DNA from: Hahella sp.
Lineage (GTDB): Bacteria; Pseudomonadota; Gammaproteobacteria; Pseudomonadales; Oleiphilaceae
NCBI GenBank assembly: GCA_028280065.1
Contig: JANQMN010000013.1
Coordinates: 1 to 44,915, forward strand
Reading direction: 5' to 3'
DNA length: 44,915 bases
Both the position numbers and the translations under genes were made by a program. Each line of letters opens with the position of its first letter. Position 1 is the first letter of the stretch. The notes beneath the pieces are model-generated. The model was given only the letters and a program-made list of their open reading frames with translations, searched no databases and had not been told where the DNA came from. This document shows, in pieces, positions 1 through 9,183 of the stretch.

Positions 1-34
1 TCAACAAGTTACTATCCATAAGAGGCAAGGCCTT

Positions 35-340
35 ATGCAAACAGAGTGTAACGCAACTCAGCTTGAATTTCAGCACCTGGGTAATCGTGAAGTTACCGCA
101 AAATTCGATGGTGGCAAGATCACCTCTGATGCAGGTGGCATCTTACTCAGGGAAGTTGAGCACCGTACCCACATTTTAAAGCGGTTGAGTCATTGCTTTA
201 CTGATCATCGGGATCCTGAATTAATTGAACACAGTGTTGAGTCTCTGATTAAGCAACGCGTGTATGGCATTGCGCTGGGCTATGAAGATCTTCATGACCA
301 TGATCAGCTGCGACAAGACGCTTTGCTAGCGCTATTAATA
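35..340 (+). pseudogene. IS1380-family transposase, N-terminal fragment
   Basis: The first 100 or so codons read like the N-terminus of an IS1380-type DDE transposase: a phage-like opening, then the KITSDAGGILLRE segment, then SLIKQRVYGIALGYEDL and a DALLALL stretch. After about base 340 the similarity stops and the frame runs into unrelated residues until a stop at 487. The DDE catalytic core and the C-terminal 300 or more residues are missing. The frame also overlaps the 3' end of the methyltransferase on the other strand. This is a dead remnant left by a deletion or recombination. The family call rests on remembered family features, and the exact breakpoint is approximate. Confidence 0.75.
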
Positions 341-444
341 GCCCATACTTTCTCATTGAGGAACACCTATTGGCTGGAGATAAGCCGCTTTTGCACCTTC
401 TTTGTTGAGCCGTGTGCTATGCAATCATCCAGTCAAGTCAATGG

Positions 445-1026
445 TCACCGTTTGCCCATTCCCATAATCACCCGCATTTCGCCGTGAGTGCTTTTCATGA
501 TAAACGGTTTGTTTGTCGTTACATCTTTATAGCCGGCTTGGTTTAGAGAATCTATTACCCGCTGCTCTGAAAAGCCAAAATCAGGCTGGCTTTCCGAAGC
601 CAGCCAGTCCCATTGGACCAGACTGCCGCCTTCGGTTAGCAAGGTTCGTAACATGGCCAGGGTAAGTTCATAGTCTTCAAGGAATCCGAATACAGAGGAT
701 GCGACTATCAAATCAAAAGGTTCTTGTAATAAGGGATTAGTCTCTATCAATGTGTCGGTAAGCATCCCCGAAATTGCCTTCACGTTTGGCAGTTCTTTAC
801 TCTCTAACACTGTCAGCATCTTTTCTGAAGTGTCCAGGGCAACGATTTCCCGTGCGACCGGCGCAAGTCTTTCGGTTAGTAGACCGGTTCCCGCGCCAAA
901 ATCGAAGATGCGTAAGTTGCGCAATTGCATGTAGTCTTCCAAGGCGCTAAATGCATTCTTGGCGTAGGTGATTGCATCTTTATTTGTGTCCCATTCGGAA
1001 GCGTAATCGTCCCAACTATCACTCAT
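445..1026 (-). CDS. Class I SAM-dependent methyltransferase
   Basis: A 193-residue protein with the Rossmann-like methyltransferase core. Motif I is seen as FDFGAGTGLLTERL near residue 40, followed by the acidic VALDTSEKM strand that binds the SAM ribose and then the DLIVASSVFGFLED post-motif region. The closest general type is the small UbiE/methyltransf_11-like enzymes that act on small molecules. The substrate cannot be told. The gene is monocistronic; its 3' end abuts the transposase fragment, so the insertion lies immediately downstream and seems not to have truncated it. The end MGMGKR is plausible as a natural C-terminus. Confidence 0.8.
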   Translation of the reverse strand: MSDSWDDYASEWDTNKDAITYAKNAFSALEDYMQLRNLRIFDFGAGTGLLTERLAPVAREIVALDTSEKMLTVLESKELPNVKAISGMLTDTLIETNPLLQEPFDLIVASSVFGFLEDYELTLAMLRTLLTEGGSLVQWDWLASESQPDFGFSEQRVIDSLNQAGYKDVTTNKPFIMKSTHGEMRVIMGMGKR

Positions 1027-1237
1027 ATTCAGCTGTCTACCGTATTCGATTTGTTAATTGATTTTTAGGGCTCCGTTGCCCAATAGGATCTTTGCTAAGA
1101 ATACCTTGAATCATTTGGATAATGGGACTTTCTTTTTTAACTTTTTCTAAATTCCACATATGGACCATACTGTATTCTGACCAGCGCGTTGCCGGGCAGG
1201 TTTGTCAATTTCATTCATTCACTTCAGAGTAGGTTTT

Positions 1238-2830
1238 ATGCGTTTTCTATTCGTTGTGCTGTCAAGCATTATCCTTATTTCCTGTGCCTCAGCCCCGAAG
1301 TTTGATCCGGGACCGGTGACCGATTATTCCGCCAAGCTCGACATGAGCCCGATCACCCCTACCAACAGGGCTTCTGCGTTGCCGAAAGATTGGTATAAAA
1401 AGGCGGTGTTCATGGAGATCTATGTCCGAGGATATCGGGATAGCGACAAGAACGGCCGTGGAGACTTTAACGGCCTTATCGAAAAGCTCGATTACTTGCA
1501 GAACTTGGGAATAACCGGTATTTGGCTGATGCCGATGATGGATAGCCAGGACGATGACCATGGTTATGCCGTGAAGGATTATCGGGCAACCGAAACTGCT
1601 TACGGCACAATGGAAGAATTCAAGACACTGCTAGACGAGGCACATAAGCGCGGGATTGGCATCATTATCGACTATGTGATTAACCACAGTGCGGCGTTGA
1701 ACCCATTGTTCAAAGACAGCCGGCATCCGCAAAGCGATAAACGCGACTGGTATATCTGGTCAGACACCAACAAACTTTGGCCACGCTGGGACCGGCAGAA
1801 CACTTGGCATAAGGCGAATACCGGTTACTATTATGGGATCTTCTGGAATCAGATGCCGGATTTCAATCTGACAAATGAAGCGGTGATGCAGTTTCATGAA
1901 AACAATCTCCGGTTTTGGCTGGAAATGGGGGTGGATGGGTTCCGCTTCGATGCTGTAGGACATCTGATTGAAAACGGTGTCGGCAAGCTCACCAGTCAAC
2001 CGGAAAATCACGCTATTCTGCAACGGTTGATGAGCGTGATAAACGAGTATGACAACCGCTATATGGTGTGTGAAGATCCAAATGATTCACTCCGGGTGGG
2101 ACGCAAAGACTCCTGTGGCAGCGCCTTCAATTTTGGCCTGCATAAGGAATTGATTCGCACCGCTCGTTCAGGCAAAGCGTCCAATCAACTGACTTCGTCG
2201 ATACAGAGCATACCCCACAATGAGATGGCGGTGATTCTGGCGAATCACGATTCCTTCGCGGGTGATCGTATTATTCGGCAAATGGCGGGTGACTTGAACA
2301 AGTACAAAATGGCTGCGGCGTTGTTATTGACCGTACCCGGCATTCCATTTATTTACTATGGCGAAGAGATCGGGTTAGGGCATACCAAGGGCGGTGTTGG
2401 GGATCATGCCCTTCGCTCGCCGATGAGCTGGAATGGCAATCCTGATAACGGCGGGTTCACGGAGGCGCGACGGTTTTTCCGGCCGCTGGCAGACAATGTC
2501 GAAGCGTTTAACGTGGCTGACCAACTGGAAGATCCCGACAGCTTGTATAACTTTTATCGCAGCATTATTCAAATGCGCAATAAGACGCCGGCATTGCAAA
2601 CCGGAAGTTTCGAAAACATTAGCCAGGGCACGCCTAACCTATATAGCTTTATCCGAGACAATGGTGACCAACAGGCGTTTGTTGTGATGAATCTTGGTGA
2701 TACTGCCAGCCAAGCCACTCTTCCCAAAGAAGGCGAACCCTGGCGTCTTAGCTTTTCCAGCGCAAATTCCACGCATTCGGGTAATGCATTTACCGCTGAT
2801 CCTTATTCTGTGACAGTGTTTACCCGCTGA
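1238..2830 (+). CDS. Alpha-amylase family (GH13) glycoside hydrolase, lipoprotein
   Basis: A 530-residue enzyme of the GH13 (beta/alpha)8-barrel family that acts on alpha-glucosidic bonds. The catalytic residues are all visible: nucleophile Asp238 in GFRFD, acid/base Glu279 in VCEDP, and Asp338 in ANHDS. The conserved DYVINHS and IYYGEEIG segments are also present. The N-terminus is a lipoprotein signal ending LISC (Cys16), so the enzyme is probably anchored in the outer membrane or periplasm. The frame is open from a TTG at 1202, but the ATG at 1238 starts the signal peptide cleanly and has an AGTAGG upstream. Exact specificity (amylase, oligo-glucosidase, cyclomaltodextrinase) is open. Confidence 0.9.
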   Translation: MRFLFVVLSSIILISCASAPKFDPGPVTDYSAKLDMSPITPTNRASALPKDWYKKAVFMEIYVRGYRDSDKNGRGDFNGLIEKLDYLQNLGITGIWLMPMMDSQDDDHGYAVKDYRATETAYGTMEEFKTLLDEAHKRGIGIIIDYVINHSAALNPLFKDSRHPQSDKRDWYIWSDTNKLWPRWDRQNTWHKANTGYYYGIFWNQMPDFNLTNEAVMQFHENNLRFWLEMGVDGFRFDAVGHLIENGVGKLTSQPENHAILQRLMSVINEYDNRYMVCEDPNDSLRVGRKDSCGSAFNFGLHKELIRTARSGKASNQLTSSIQSIPHNEMAVILANHDSFAGDRIIRQMAGDLNKYKMAAALLLTVPGIPFIYYGEEIGLGHTKGGVGDHALRSPMSWNGNPDNGGFTEARRFFRPLADNVEAFNVADQLEDPDSLYNFYRSIIQMRNKTPALQTGSFENISQGTPNLYSFIRDNGDQQAFVVMNLGDTASQATLPKEGEPWRLSFSSANSTHSGNAFTADPYSVTVFTR

Positions 2831-2838
2831 CGGCGGGT
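2822..2838. terminator. Short stem-loop between convergent genes
   Basis: A perfect 6-bp inverted repeat (ACCCGC / GCGGGT, 5-nt loop) spans the stop codon of the GH13 gene and the 9-bp gap before the end of the convergent DUF1287 gene. No T-run follows on either strand, so it may act as a stabilising 3' stem rather than a true intrinsic terminator. Confidence 0.3.
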
Positions 2839-2839
2839 G

Positions 2840-3466
2840 CTATCGCTCGGGCAGATAGCGGTAATGACCCGTGATAGGGTATCGGAATAGCATATCCTCT
2901 AACTGCGGTCCTGCGCCGATGTTGTGAACAACCAGCGGGTTTTTTGAAGTGGTGGCGGTGTTCGCTGTCACAATGCCGATGTGGGGAAGATTGCCCGGCA
3001 GCATCCAGGTCACAATATCCCCTGACTGATAGTCCGTCGGCTGATCGGAGATGGGAAGCTTTTCGCCGGCGCGACTGAAAAACGTTTGAAGATTTGGTAC
3101 CCGGCGATGATCGATATTCGTATCGGGCTTGCTCAAACCCCAGATACGTTTGGAGGGGTAAAGGGAAAAATGCGCGCGCATGTCTTCATGGACACGTTTC
3201 TGCAAATCTATGCCCAGAGCCCGATAGCTGCGAATAACAACATCCGTGCATACTCCCAAGTGATCTGGAACATCCCCGCCGGGATAAGGAATGGCATAAT
3301 AACTGCCGTCATATTGGATTGTGTGCTGGATTCTCGCCAATGCTGCATCCGATACCGCCGAAGGGGTGATGTCTGCCCGTACGCTGCCCGGCAAGGTTAG
3401 CAGGCTGAATAGAAGGGCTATCGCGGTTCCTGCAAGGCCGGGTCGATAAGCATTTTCTGCGGGCAT
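2840..3466 (-). CDS. DUF1287 domain-containing exported protein
   Basis: A 208-residue protein with an N-terminal signal peptide (hydrophobic FSLLTLPGSVRA, cleavage near residue 31). The body carries the DUF1287 pattern: YPGGDVPDHLGVCTDVVIRSYR, then NIDHRRVPNL, QSGDIVTWMLPGNLPHIGIV and a C-terminal VVHNIGAG. The Cys in GVCTDVV and the His in LPHIGIV resemble the Cys/His arrangement of NlpC/P60-like folds, which suggests a periplasmic cysteine peptidase-like enzyme. That role is inference; the family has no settled function. It is convergent with the GH13 gene, and its start lies only 20 bp from the divergent gene on its other side. Confidence 0.85.
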   Translation of the reverse strand: MPAENAYRPGLAGTAIALLFSLLTLPGSVRADITPSAVSDAALARIQHTIQYDGSYYAIPYPGGDVPDHLGVCTDVVIRSYRALGIDLQKRVHEDMRAHFSLYPSKRIWGLSKPDTNIDHRRVPNLQTFFSRAGEKLPISDQPTDYQSGDIVTWMLPGNLPHIGIVTANTATTSKNPLVVHNIGAGPQLEDMLFRYPITGHYRYLPER

Positions 3467-3552
3467 AATCCATTGGTCCTGCGCACGTGGAAACTGTTAT
3501 TCGTCGCGTGTCGAAAACTTACAACGCAACAGTGGAGAACTTACCTTACGCT

Positions 3553-4272
3553 ATGGAACTGGTTACGCAAATTACCATCGATTCACGTTATTGTGGACCT
3601 CCAGGAAGCGGAAACGGCGGTTATGTCTGTGGCCGAATCGCCCAATATCTGGGTAATTCGGCCCAGGTGCGGCTGCATGCCCCGGTACCCTTGAATAAAT
3701 CCATGAAGCTTCTGCGGCAGGAAAACGGCAACTTACACTTAATGGACGAAGACCAGCTAATCGCCACCGGTCAGACGGACAACGTTGAAATCAGCCTGAT
3801 TCCGAAAATTTCCTTCGAACAGGCAGAGAATAGCGCCAAACATTGCCGGGGATTACATTTCCACCCCTTTCCGGAGTGTTTCGTTTGTGGTCCGGACCGT
3901 GAGCAGGGCGACGGTCTACGGATTTTTCCGGGGCCGGTAGACCAGGAGGTTTCCGAAAAGCCGCTTGTTGCCGCTCCTTGGATTCCTCATGTATCCCTGG
4001 CGGACGACAACGCAAAAGTCCTGCCCGAGTTTATCTGGGCAGCGCTGGATTGCACGGGATCGTTTGCTATCGACTTCAGTGCCGATAAAGTTTTGGTGTT
4101 GGGGCAGTTCTCGGTAAACTTGTCGCAATCGATTAACGCCGATGAAAAATGTGTGGTTTGGGGAAGGCTGAACCGGGTTGAAGGACGCAAACATTATTGC
4201 AGTACCGCGATCCTCAACGGCAATCAAAAGCTTTGCGGAAAAGGGGAAGCTATTTGGATTGCCATTCGTTGA
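3553..4272 (+). CDS. Thioesterase/hotdog-like conserved hypothetical protein
   Basis: A protein of 239 residues from the ATG at 3553; the frame is open from a GTG at 3487, and a GTG at 3532 is also possible. Two features are visible: an early PPGSGNGGYVCGRIA segment and a central HPFPECFVCGPDREQGDGLRI motif followed by WAALDCTGSFAI. This pattern recalls conserved acyl-CoA thioesterase-like proteins with a double hotdog fold, where the GNGGY loop lies near the active site. No catalytic residue can be assigned with confidence. It is transcribed toward the DUF2956 gene. Start choice is uncertain because a GGAG lies rather far (about 16 nt) from the 3553 ATG. Confidence 0.55.
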   Translation: MELVTQITIDSRYCGPPGSGNGGYVCGRIAQYLGNSAQVRLHAPVPLNKSMKLLRQENGNLHLMDEDQLIATGQTDNVEISLIPKISFEQAENSAKHCRGLHFHPFPECFVCGPDREQGDGLRIFPGPVDQEVSEKPLVAAPWIPHVSLADDNAKVLPEFIWAALDCTGSFAIDFSADKVLVLGQFSVNLSQSINADEKCVVWGRLNRVEGRKHYCSTAILNGNQKLCGKGEAIWIAIR

Positions 4273-4285
4273 ACAATCCCAGTGC

Positions 4286-4351
4286 CTACAGGCTTTAGCA
4301 GAACAACCTACAGGCTTCAGTAAAACAACCTATAGGCTTCGGTAAAACAAG
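4286..4351 (+). repeat. Three 22-bp tandem direct repeats
   Basis: Three head-to-tail 22-bp units fill the gap between the thioesterase-like gene and the DUF2956 gene. Each begins CTACAGGCTT (CTATAGGCTT in the third copy) and ends AACAAC or AACAAG. Units run 4286-4307, 4308-4329 and 4330-4351, with three or four differences between any two. The last unit ends 8 bp before the next start codon, so the array forms the whole leader of that gene. Confidence 0.9.
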
Positions 4352-4359
4352 AAGTAGAG

Positions 4360-4692
4360 ATGCCAAAATATTCCAAACAAAAGGTCTCGGAGCAGACCCA
4401 AGCGGAAGCAATGACCATTGCCAAAGGGATTCAAAAACCAGGGCAAACCAAAGAGCAAACCAAGCTGGTTGCCCAGGGTATTCAAAAGGGAATCGATTTA
4501 TACAAGAAGCAACAGAAAGCCAAGGCCAGGGAACTGGACAAGCGACTCAAGAAAGCTGCCCAGCAGCCCACCGGAGATACTGTTCAACAGGAAACGGAAA
4601 CGGTGGGCCGAGTCCGGCAGCGGTGGCTGCCTTGGGTCTTGCTACTGGTTTCCTGGCTGGGATTCGCCGCCTTTCTATTTTTCTGGCAATAG
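4360..4692 (+). CDS. DUF2956 domain-containing small membrane protein
   Basis: A 110-residue protein: a highly charged Lys/Gln-rich N-terminal part (PGQTKEQTKLVAQGIQKGI, then KAKARELDKRLKKAAQQ, likely a helical or coiled-coil stretch) and a single C-terminal membrane segment, WLPWVLLLVSWLGFAAFLFFW. This is the layout of the DUF2956 family of gammaproteobacteria, whose function is unknown. A tail-anchored topology with the charged part in the cytoplasm is likely. Its 3' end overlaps the convergent carboxylesterase gene by 18 bp. Confidence 0.8.
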   Translation: MPKYSKQKVSEQTQAEAMTIAKGIQKPGQTKEQTKLVAQGIQKGIDLYKKQQKAKARELDKRLKKAAQQPTGDTVQQETETVGRVRQRWLPWVLLLVSWLGFAAFLFFWQ

Positions 4693-5355
4693 AACTCTCT
4701 TCAACCAAGCGTCGATGTCCTGAATTTCCTTGGGTGAAACCGCATGTTCCATGGGGTAGGTCCGATACTCGGGCTGGTATCCCATCTTTTTAAGGTTGGC
4801 AACTGCTTGAGATCCAAGCGTTTCAGGAACCACCGGATCGAGCTTGCCATGGGCCACGAATAGTGGAAGATCTTTCTGCTTGCCTTGGTTAGTCTCCAGA
4901 TCGGCCAGCAAATTCAAAGTGGCAATGTAGGTCGATAGACACATCAACCCGGCAAGATCATATTTGCCGCTCAAGCCTGTGTGGTAGGCAACGGCGCCGC
5001 CCTGGGAAAATCCCGCCAGGATAATTCGATGTTGCGGAACTCCCTTGGCAATTTCGTGGTCAATGAACTCCTCGATGCGGTTCGCAGATTTTTTAAGTTG
5101 CTCGATGTCCACTTTGCGGTCGATCTGCATTTCCATAATGTCATACCAGGCGGGCATGACGAAACCGCCGTTGACCGTTACCGGCATGCTGGGCGCGTGG
5201 GGAAAAATAAAGCGGATCGGCAACTCGTCGGTAACGCTCAGTTCGGGAACGATCGGTGCAAAATCGTAGCCGTCCGCGCCTAAACCATGCAGCCAGATAA
5301 TGACGGCTTCCGGCGGCTGTTCGGGATTGATTTCTACGTGGGGCAGTAATGTCAT
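4675..5355 (-). CDS. Carboxylesterase/phospholipase-type alpha/beta hydrolase
   Basis: A 226-residue serine hydrolase of the carboxylesterase/acyl-protein thioesterase-like family. The catalytic triad can be placed: Ser117 in GFSQGG, Asp173 in HGKLDPVVP and His204 in PMEHAV. The WLHGLGADGYDF oxyanion region is at residues 21-32. There is no signal peptide, so it is cytoplasmic. The family hydrolyses short-chain esters and in some cases lysophospholipids. It lies 88 bp downstream of livF on the same strand and could be the last gene of that transcript, although no functional link is evident. Confidence 0.88.
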   Translation of the reverse strand: MTLLPHVEINPEQPPEAVIIWLHGLGADGYDFAPIVPELSVTDELPIRFIFPHAPSMPVTVNGGFVMPAWYDIMEMQIDRKVDIEQLKKSANRIEEFIDHEIAKGVPQHRIILAGFSQGGAVAYHTGLSGKYDLAGLMCLSTYIATLNLLADLETNQGKQKDLPLFVAHGKLDPVVPETLGSQAVANLKKMGYQPEYRTYPMEHAVSPKEIQDIDAWLKRVLLPEK

Positions 5356-5443
5356 AGTGGTTGGTTAAAAAAATCGGTTTGTCAAAGGTTTCCGGCATAG
5401 CTGCGTTCAGCATACCAATGCAGAGCGATAAAGGCGGTGGGTC

Positions 5444-6145
5444 CTAGCCGCCCAGATAGGCTTTTCTTACATCGTCGTTAGCCAGTAAGTTGTCACCGCT
5501 ATCCTCCATGACCAACAATCCGTTTTCAAGCACATAGCCACGGTCGGCAAGGCGCAGCGCCTGATTGGCGTTTTGCTCCACCAGGAATATGGTGACTCCT
5601 TCGTCGCGAAGTTGAGCGATGATATCGAAGATCTGGTTAATGATAATCGGCGCCAGTCCCAGAGAGGGTTCATCCAACAGCAATAGTTTGGGGGTGCTCA
5701 TCATTGCTCTGGCGATGGCCAGCATTTGCTGTTCGCCTCCCGACATGGTGCCGCCGCGCTGATTAATCCGTTCTTTCAGGCGTGGAAACAGGCTGAAGAC
5801 GTGTTCGGTCCCTTTTTGGTAGTCTTCCTTGCTCATGAAGAAGCCGCCCATCTGCAGATTCTCCTCCACCGTTAAGCCGGGAAAAATCCGCCTGCCTTCC
5901 GGTACAATCGAGATGCCGCTACGCATGATTTCCGAGGTGGATTTTTCATTGATGGGCTCGCCAAGAAATTCAATGGAACCCTCGCTGGCTATAGGATCTC
6001 CGCAGATGGTCATCAGCAGGGTGGTTTTGCCCGCGCCATTGGCCCCGATCAATGAAACTATCTCGCCTTGGGCAACATTGAGACTGACGCCGTGCAGTGC
6101 TTCGATCTTGCCGTAATGGGTGTGAATATTTTTTAAGTTCAGCAT
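5444..6145 (-). CDS. livF: Branched-chain amino acid ABC transporter ATPase LivF
   Basis: A 233-residue ATPase, one of the two nucleotide-binding subunits of a Liv-type (HAAT) importer. Visible motifs: Walker A GANGAGKT at residues 34-41, signature MSGGEQQML, Walker B LLLLDEPSLGLAP and the switch histidine replaced by Gln in FLVEQN, which is normal for LivF. The IFPGLTVEENL segment is also typical of the family. Its start codon overlaps the livG stop by one base (TAATG), implying translational coupling. It is the last transporter gene of the operon. Confidence 0.95.
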   Translation of the reverse strand: MLNLKNIHTHYGKIEALHGVSLNVAQGEIVSLIGANGAGKTTLLMTICGDPIASEGSIEFLGEPINEKSTSEIMRSGISIVPEGRRIFPGLTVEENLQMGGFFMSKEDYQKGTEHVFSLFPRLKERINQRGGTMSGGEQQMLAIARAMMSTPKLLLLDEPSLGLAPIIINQIFDIIAQLRDEGVTIFLVEQNANQALRLADRGYVLENGLLVMEDSGDNLLANDDVRKAYLGG

Positions 6146-6900
6146 TATTCTTCCCCCAAATACGCCTTGATGACATCCGGATTATCCTTGATCTCTTGCG
6201 GCGTACCCTGGGCCAAAGGCGCTCCCTGGTTAATGACGTAAATCCGATCGGAAATTCCCATGACCAGGCTCATGTCGTGTTCAATCAACAGTATTGATAC
6301 ATCGAAATCCATTTTCAGGCTGACGATCAGATCATCAAGATCCTTGGTTTCCTTGGGGTTCAATCCGGCGGCTGGCTCATCGAGCATCAGCAATTTGGGT
6401 TCGGTAACCATGCAGCGGGCAATTTCCAGGCGGCGCTGTTGTCCGTAGGCAAGATTTCCGGCAGAACGGTTGGCGACCGGTAGCAGGTCTACTTTCTTCA
6501 GCCAATAGGCTGCGCGATCCATTGCCTCCGCTTCCTTTTTTCTATAGGAAGGCGACTTGAAAAGACCGGAAAGAAGATTGGTGTTGACCCGGCGGTGCTG
6601 GGCGACCAGCAGGTTTTCAATCACGGTCATGGAATTGAAAAGCCTTACATGCTGAAAGGTGCGGACCATGCCAAGGCGGGAAATTTTAAAGTCCGGCAGA
6701 CCGTGAATGGCCATTTGCTTGAACTCAATCGCGCCGTCCGTAGGTTTGTAAAAACCACTGATGCAGTTAAAAACAGTGGTTTTTCCCGCGCCATTGGGTC
6801 CGATGATGGAAACAATTTCGCGTTCGCCTACGGTTAGAGAAACATTATCAACCGCTATCAGGCCGCCAAATCTCATCGTCAGGTTGTCGACTTTCAGCAT
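6145..6900 (-). CDS. livG: Branched-chain amino acid ABC transporter ATPase LivG
   Basis: A 251-residue ATPase paired with LivF. Walker A GPNGAGKT begins at residue 34. The signature is the family-typical LAYGQQRRLEIAR, followed by Walker B LLMLDEPAAGLNP and the switch histidine in LLIEHDMSLV. Its expected role is to drive import together with LivF through the LivHM pore. It is separated from livM by 4 bp and overlaps livF by one base, so it is tightly embedded in the operon. Confidence 0.95.
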   Translation of the reverse strand: MLKVDNLTMRFGGLIAVDNVSLTVGEREIVSIIGPNGAGKTTVFNCISGFYKPTDGAIEFKQMAIHGLPDFKISRLGMVRTFQHVRLFNSMTVIENLLVAQHRRVNTNLLSGLFKSPSYRKKEAEAMDRAAYWLKKVDLLPVANRSAGNLAYGQQRRLEIARCMVTEPKLLMLDEPAAGLNPKETKDLDDLIVSLKMDFDVSILLIEHDMSLVMGISDRIYVINQGAPLAQGTPQEIKDNPDVIKAYLGEE

Positions 6901-6904
6901 CTGG

Positions 6905-8200
6905 CTACTCCTGTTTCAGCTTGATGTGCGGACGCTTCATGGGTAGTAGTCCCTGAGGTTTCCAGATCATCATCAGGACCATGATGGCGCCGAAAGCCAG
7001 GAGGCGATATTCGTCAAATTCCGCAGTCAGTTCCTGCAACAGCACGACGATGGCCGCGGCAATCATAACGCCGATTTGAGAACCCATTCCGCCCAGAACG
7101 ACAATCGCCAGAATAATGACTGACTCCCAGAAGATAAATGACTCGGGATTGATAAATCCTTGTCTTGCGGCAAACAGCGAACCTGCAAACCCGGCGAAAG
7201 AAGCGCCGATGGTAAAGGCAGAAAGCTTGATGGCGGTGCGGTTCAAGCCAAGCGAACGGCAGGCGATCTCGTCCTCCCTCAACGCTTCCCAGGCGCGGCC
7301 CACCGGCATCCGAATCAGGCGTTGAATGATCAAAATCGTTATGACCGCTAAAGCCAACGCGATAAGATAGAGAACAATGACTTTAAGAGAGGAGTCATAG
7401 GGCAAATCAAAAAATTTATGAAAGGGAACGCCACCGTCGGTTGCCCGTCTACCGAATTCCAACCATACGATTTCGAAATTGGGCTCAAATTGAATAAAGG
7501 GTAGGGAGGGTTTGGGTATATTGCCGATTCCGTTGGGGCCTCCCGTGATTGAGGTAAAATTGTTCAGCAGGATGCGGATGATTTCGCCAAAGCCCAGCGT
7601 CACAATGGCCAGATAATCCCCCCGTAAGCGCAGTACCGGGAAGCCGAGAAGTAGGCCGAATGTTGCTGCGAGCAAGGTCCCGATAGGCAGGCATGCCCAG
7701 AAAGACCAGCCGAAATATTGCGACAGCAGCGCATAGCTGTAGGCGCCGACGGCATAGAAGGCTACATATCCCAGGTCCAGTAAGCCCGCCAAGCCTACCA
7801 CCACGTTTAAGCCTAAGCCCAGAATAACGTATATCAGTACCAAGGTGGCGATATCCGGCCACTGGCGACTGGTAAAGAAAGGCAGAACCAGTGCGGCGAT
7901 GATCAAGGCAATCAGTACTAATTTACTGATAAGTTTACGCTTATCTTCGCCGGGAAGGCGCTGGATCAGTCCTCCGAAGTTTGGTTTCACCGCTTGATAG
8001 GTGGCTTTTATCTGAGACTTCAATAACTGAGTTACAAATACGATCAGTGCGGCGACCAGAACCCCGATAAGGGTCCAGTTATCCGCTCCCGTGACTACCA
8101 GGCTGGTTCCTTTATGCTCAAGATTCAAGCCAAGGATGGGAAAGGCAAGAATCACTGTTAGACCCGCACAGAACAGCGCAAATGGGACTTTCTTCGACAT
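6905..8200 (-). CDS. livM: Branched-chain amino acid ABC transporter permease LivM
   Basis: A 431-residue inner-membrane permease. It is longer than the core permease domain because of two or three extra N-terminal membrane segments and a charged linker ([13 protein letters not shown]), as in other gammaproteobacterial LivM proteins. The core shows the BPD_transp_2 pattern: [31 protein letters not shown]-like segment, [16 protein letters not shown], and the EAA-like loop [20 protein letters not shown] that contacts the ATPases. Its start overlaps the livH stop by one base. Confidence 0.94.
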   Translation of the reverse strand: MSKKVPFALFCAGLTVILAFPILGLNLEHKGTSLVVTGADNWTLIGVLVAALIVFVTQLLKSQIKATYQAVKPNFGGLIQRLPGEDKRKLISKLVLIALIIAALVLPFFTSRQWPDIATLVLIYVILGLGLNVVVGLAGLLDLGYVAFYAVGAYSYALLSQYFGWSFWACLPIGTLLAATFGLLLGFPVLRLRGDYLAIVTLGFGEIIRILLNNFTSITGGPNGIGNIPKPSLPFIQFEPNFEIVWLEFGRRATDGGVPFHKFFDLPYDSSLKVIVLYLIALALAVITILIIQRLIRMPVGRAWEALREDEIACRSLGLNRTAIKLSAFTIGASFAGFAGSLFAARQGFINPESFIFWESVIILAIVVLGGMGSQIGVMIAAAIVVLLQELTAEFDEYRLLAFGAIMVLMMIWKPQGLLPMKRPHIKLKQE

Positions 8201-9126
8201 CAGATTTTCTCCACTTCCGGTTTGCCCAGGATCCCTGTTGGTTTGAAGAGGAGAATCAAGACCAGTAATCCAAACGAAACGACGTCTTTGTATTCAGTGC
8301 TGAAATAGGCCGCTGTCATGCTTTCGGCGATGCCAAGCAGAATACCGCCCAGCATAGCACCGGGAATGCTGCCGATACCGCCTAGCACCGCAGCGGTGAA
8401 GGCTTTGAGGCCGGCGATAAAACCGACATAGGCATTGACCACGCCATAATACATTCCCAGCAGAGTGCCGGCGACAGCGGCCAGTGCGGCGCCGATGACG
8501 AAAGTGGTTGCGATCACCCGGTTAGTATCAATGCCGAGCAGATTCGCCATTTTCAGGTCTTGCGCGACCGCCCGGCAGGCACGTCCCATCCTTGATTTGG
8601 AGATAAACAAGGTTAAGAGAGCCATGGAAACCAGCATCACTACAAATATGATGATCTGCATATAAGACAAGGTGGCGTGGAATCCGTCCGTGGGTCCGAT
8701 ACTGAATCCGCCGGTAATTTGCGAAGACATGGCGATATCCCGTGAGCCTTGACCCAAACGGACGTAGTTTTGCAAAAAAATCGACATGCCGATGGCGGAT
8801 ATCAACGGAATGAGCCGGTTGCCACCGCGCAGAGGCCGATAGGCGATACGCTCCACTGCCCAGCCAAAACTGCTGGATACCAACATGCTGGCCAGCAACG
8901 CACCAAGAAAGATAATCGGCAGAAACTCAATTCCCAGCATCGCCATGCCTGCAATCGCCATGAAGGCGACATAGGTGCCGATCATATAAATCTCACCGTG
9001 GGCGAAGTTGATCATGCCAATGATGCCATACACCATGGTATAGCCGATTGCGATCAAGGCGTAGGTGCTGCCGATAGTGATTCCGTTGATCAGCTGTTGC
9101 AGGAAGTAAAGACCGGCTTCAAGCAT
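8200..9126 (-). CDS. livH: Branched-chain amino acid ABC transporter permease LivH
   Basis: A permease of 308 residues from the ATG at 9126. The frame is open to a GTG at 9186, but that codon lies inside the intercistronic hairpin and the extra 20 residues are unlike LivH. The chosen start gives [16 protein letters not shown], which matches the E. coli LivH opening, and a GGAGG precedes it by 11 nt. Conserved segments include [28 protein letters not shown], and the ATPase-contact loop [20 protein letters not shown]. About eight membrane helices are expected. Confidence 0.93.
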   Translation of the reverse strand: MLEAGLYFLQQLINGITIGSTYALIAIGYTMVYGIIGMINFAHGEIYMIGTYVAFMAIAGMAMLGIEFLPIIFLGALLASMLVSSSFGWAVERIAYRPLRGGNRLIPLISAIGMSIFLQNYVRLGQGSRDIAMSSQITGGFSIGPTDGFHATLSYMQIIIFVVMLVSMALLTLFISKSRMGRACRAVAQDLKMANLLGIDTNRVIATTFVIGAALAAVAGTLLGMYYGVVNAYVGFIAGLKAFTAAVLGGIGSIPGAMLGGILLGIAESMTAAYFSTEYKDVVSFGLLVLILLFKPTGILGKPEVEKI

Positions 9127-9183
9127 TTTGAGGAAGCCCTCCAGGGCTTGCTGAGTCTGAGATGAACAGGGTGCTAACGAAAA

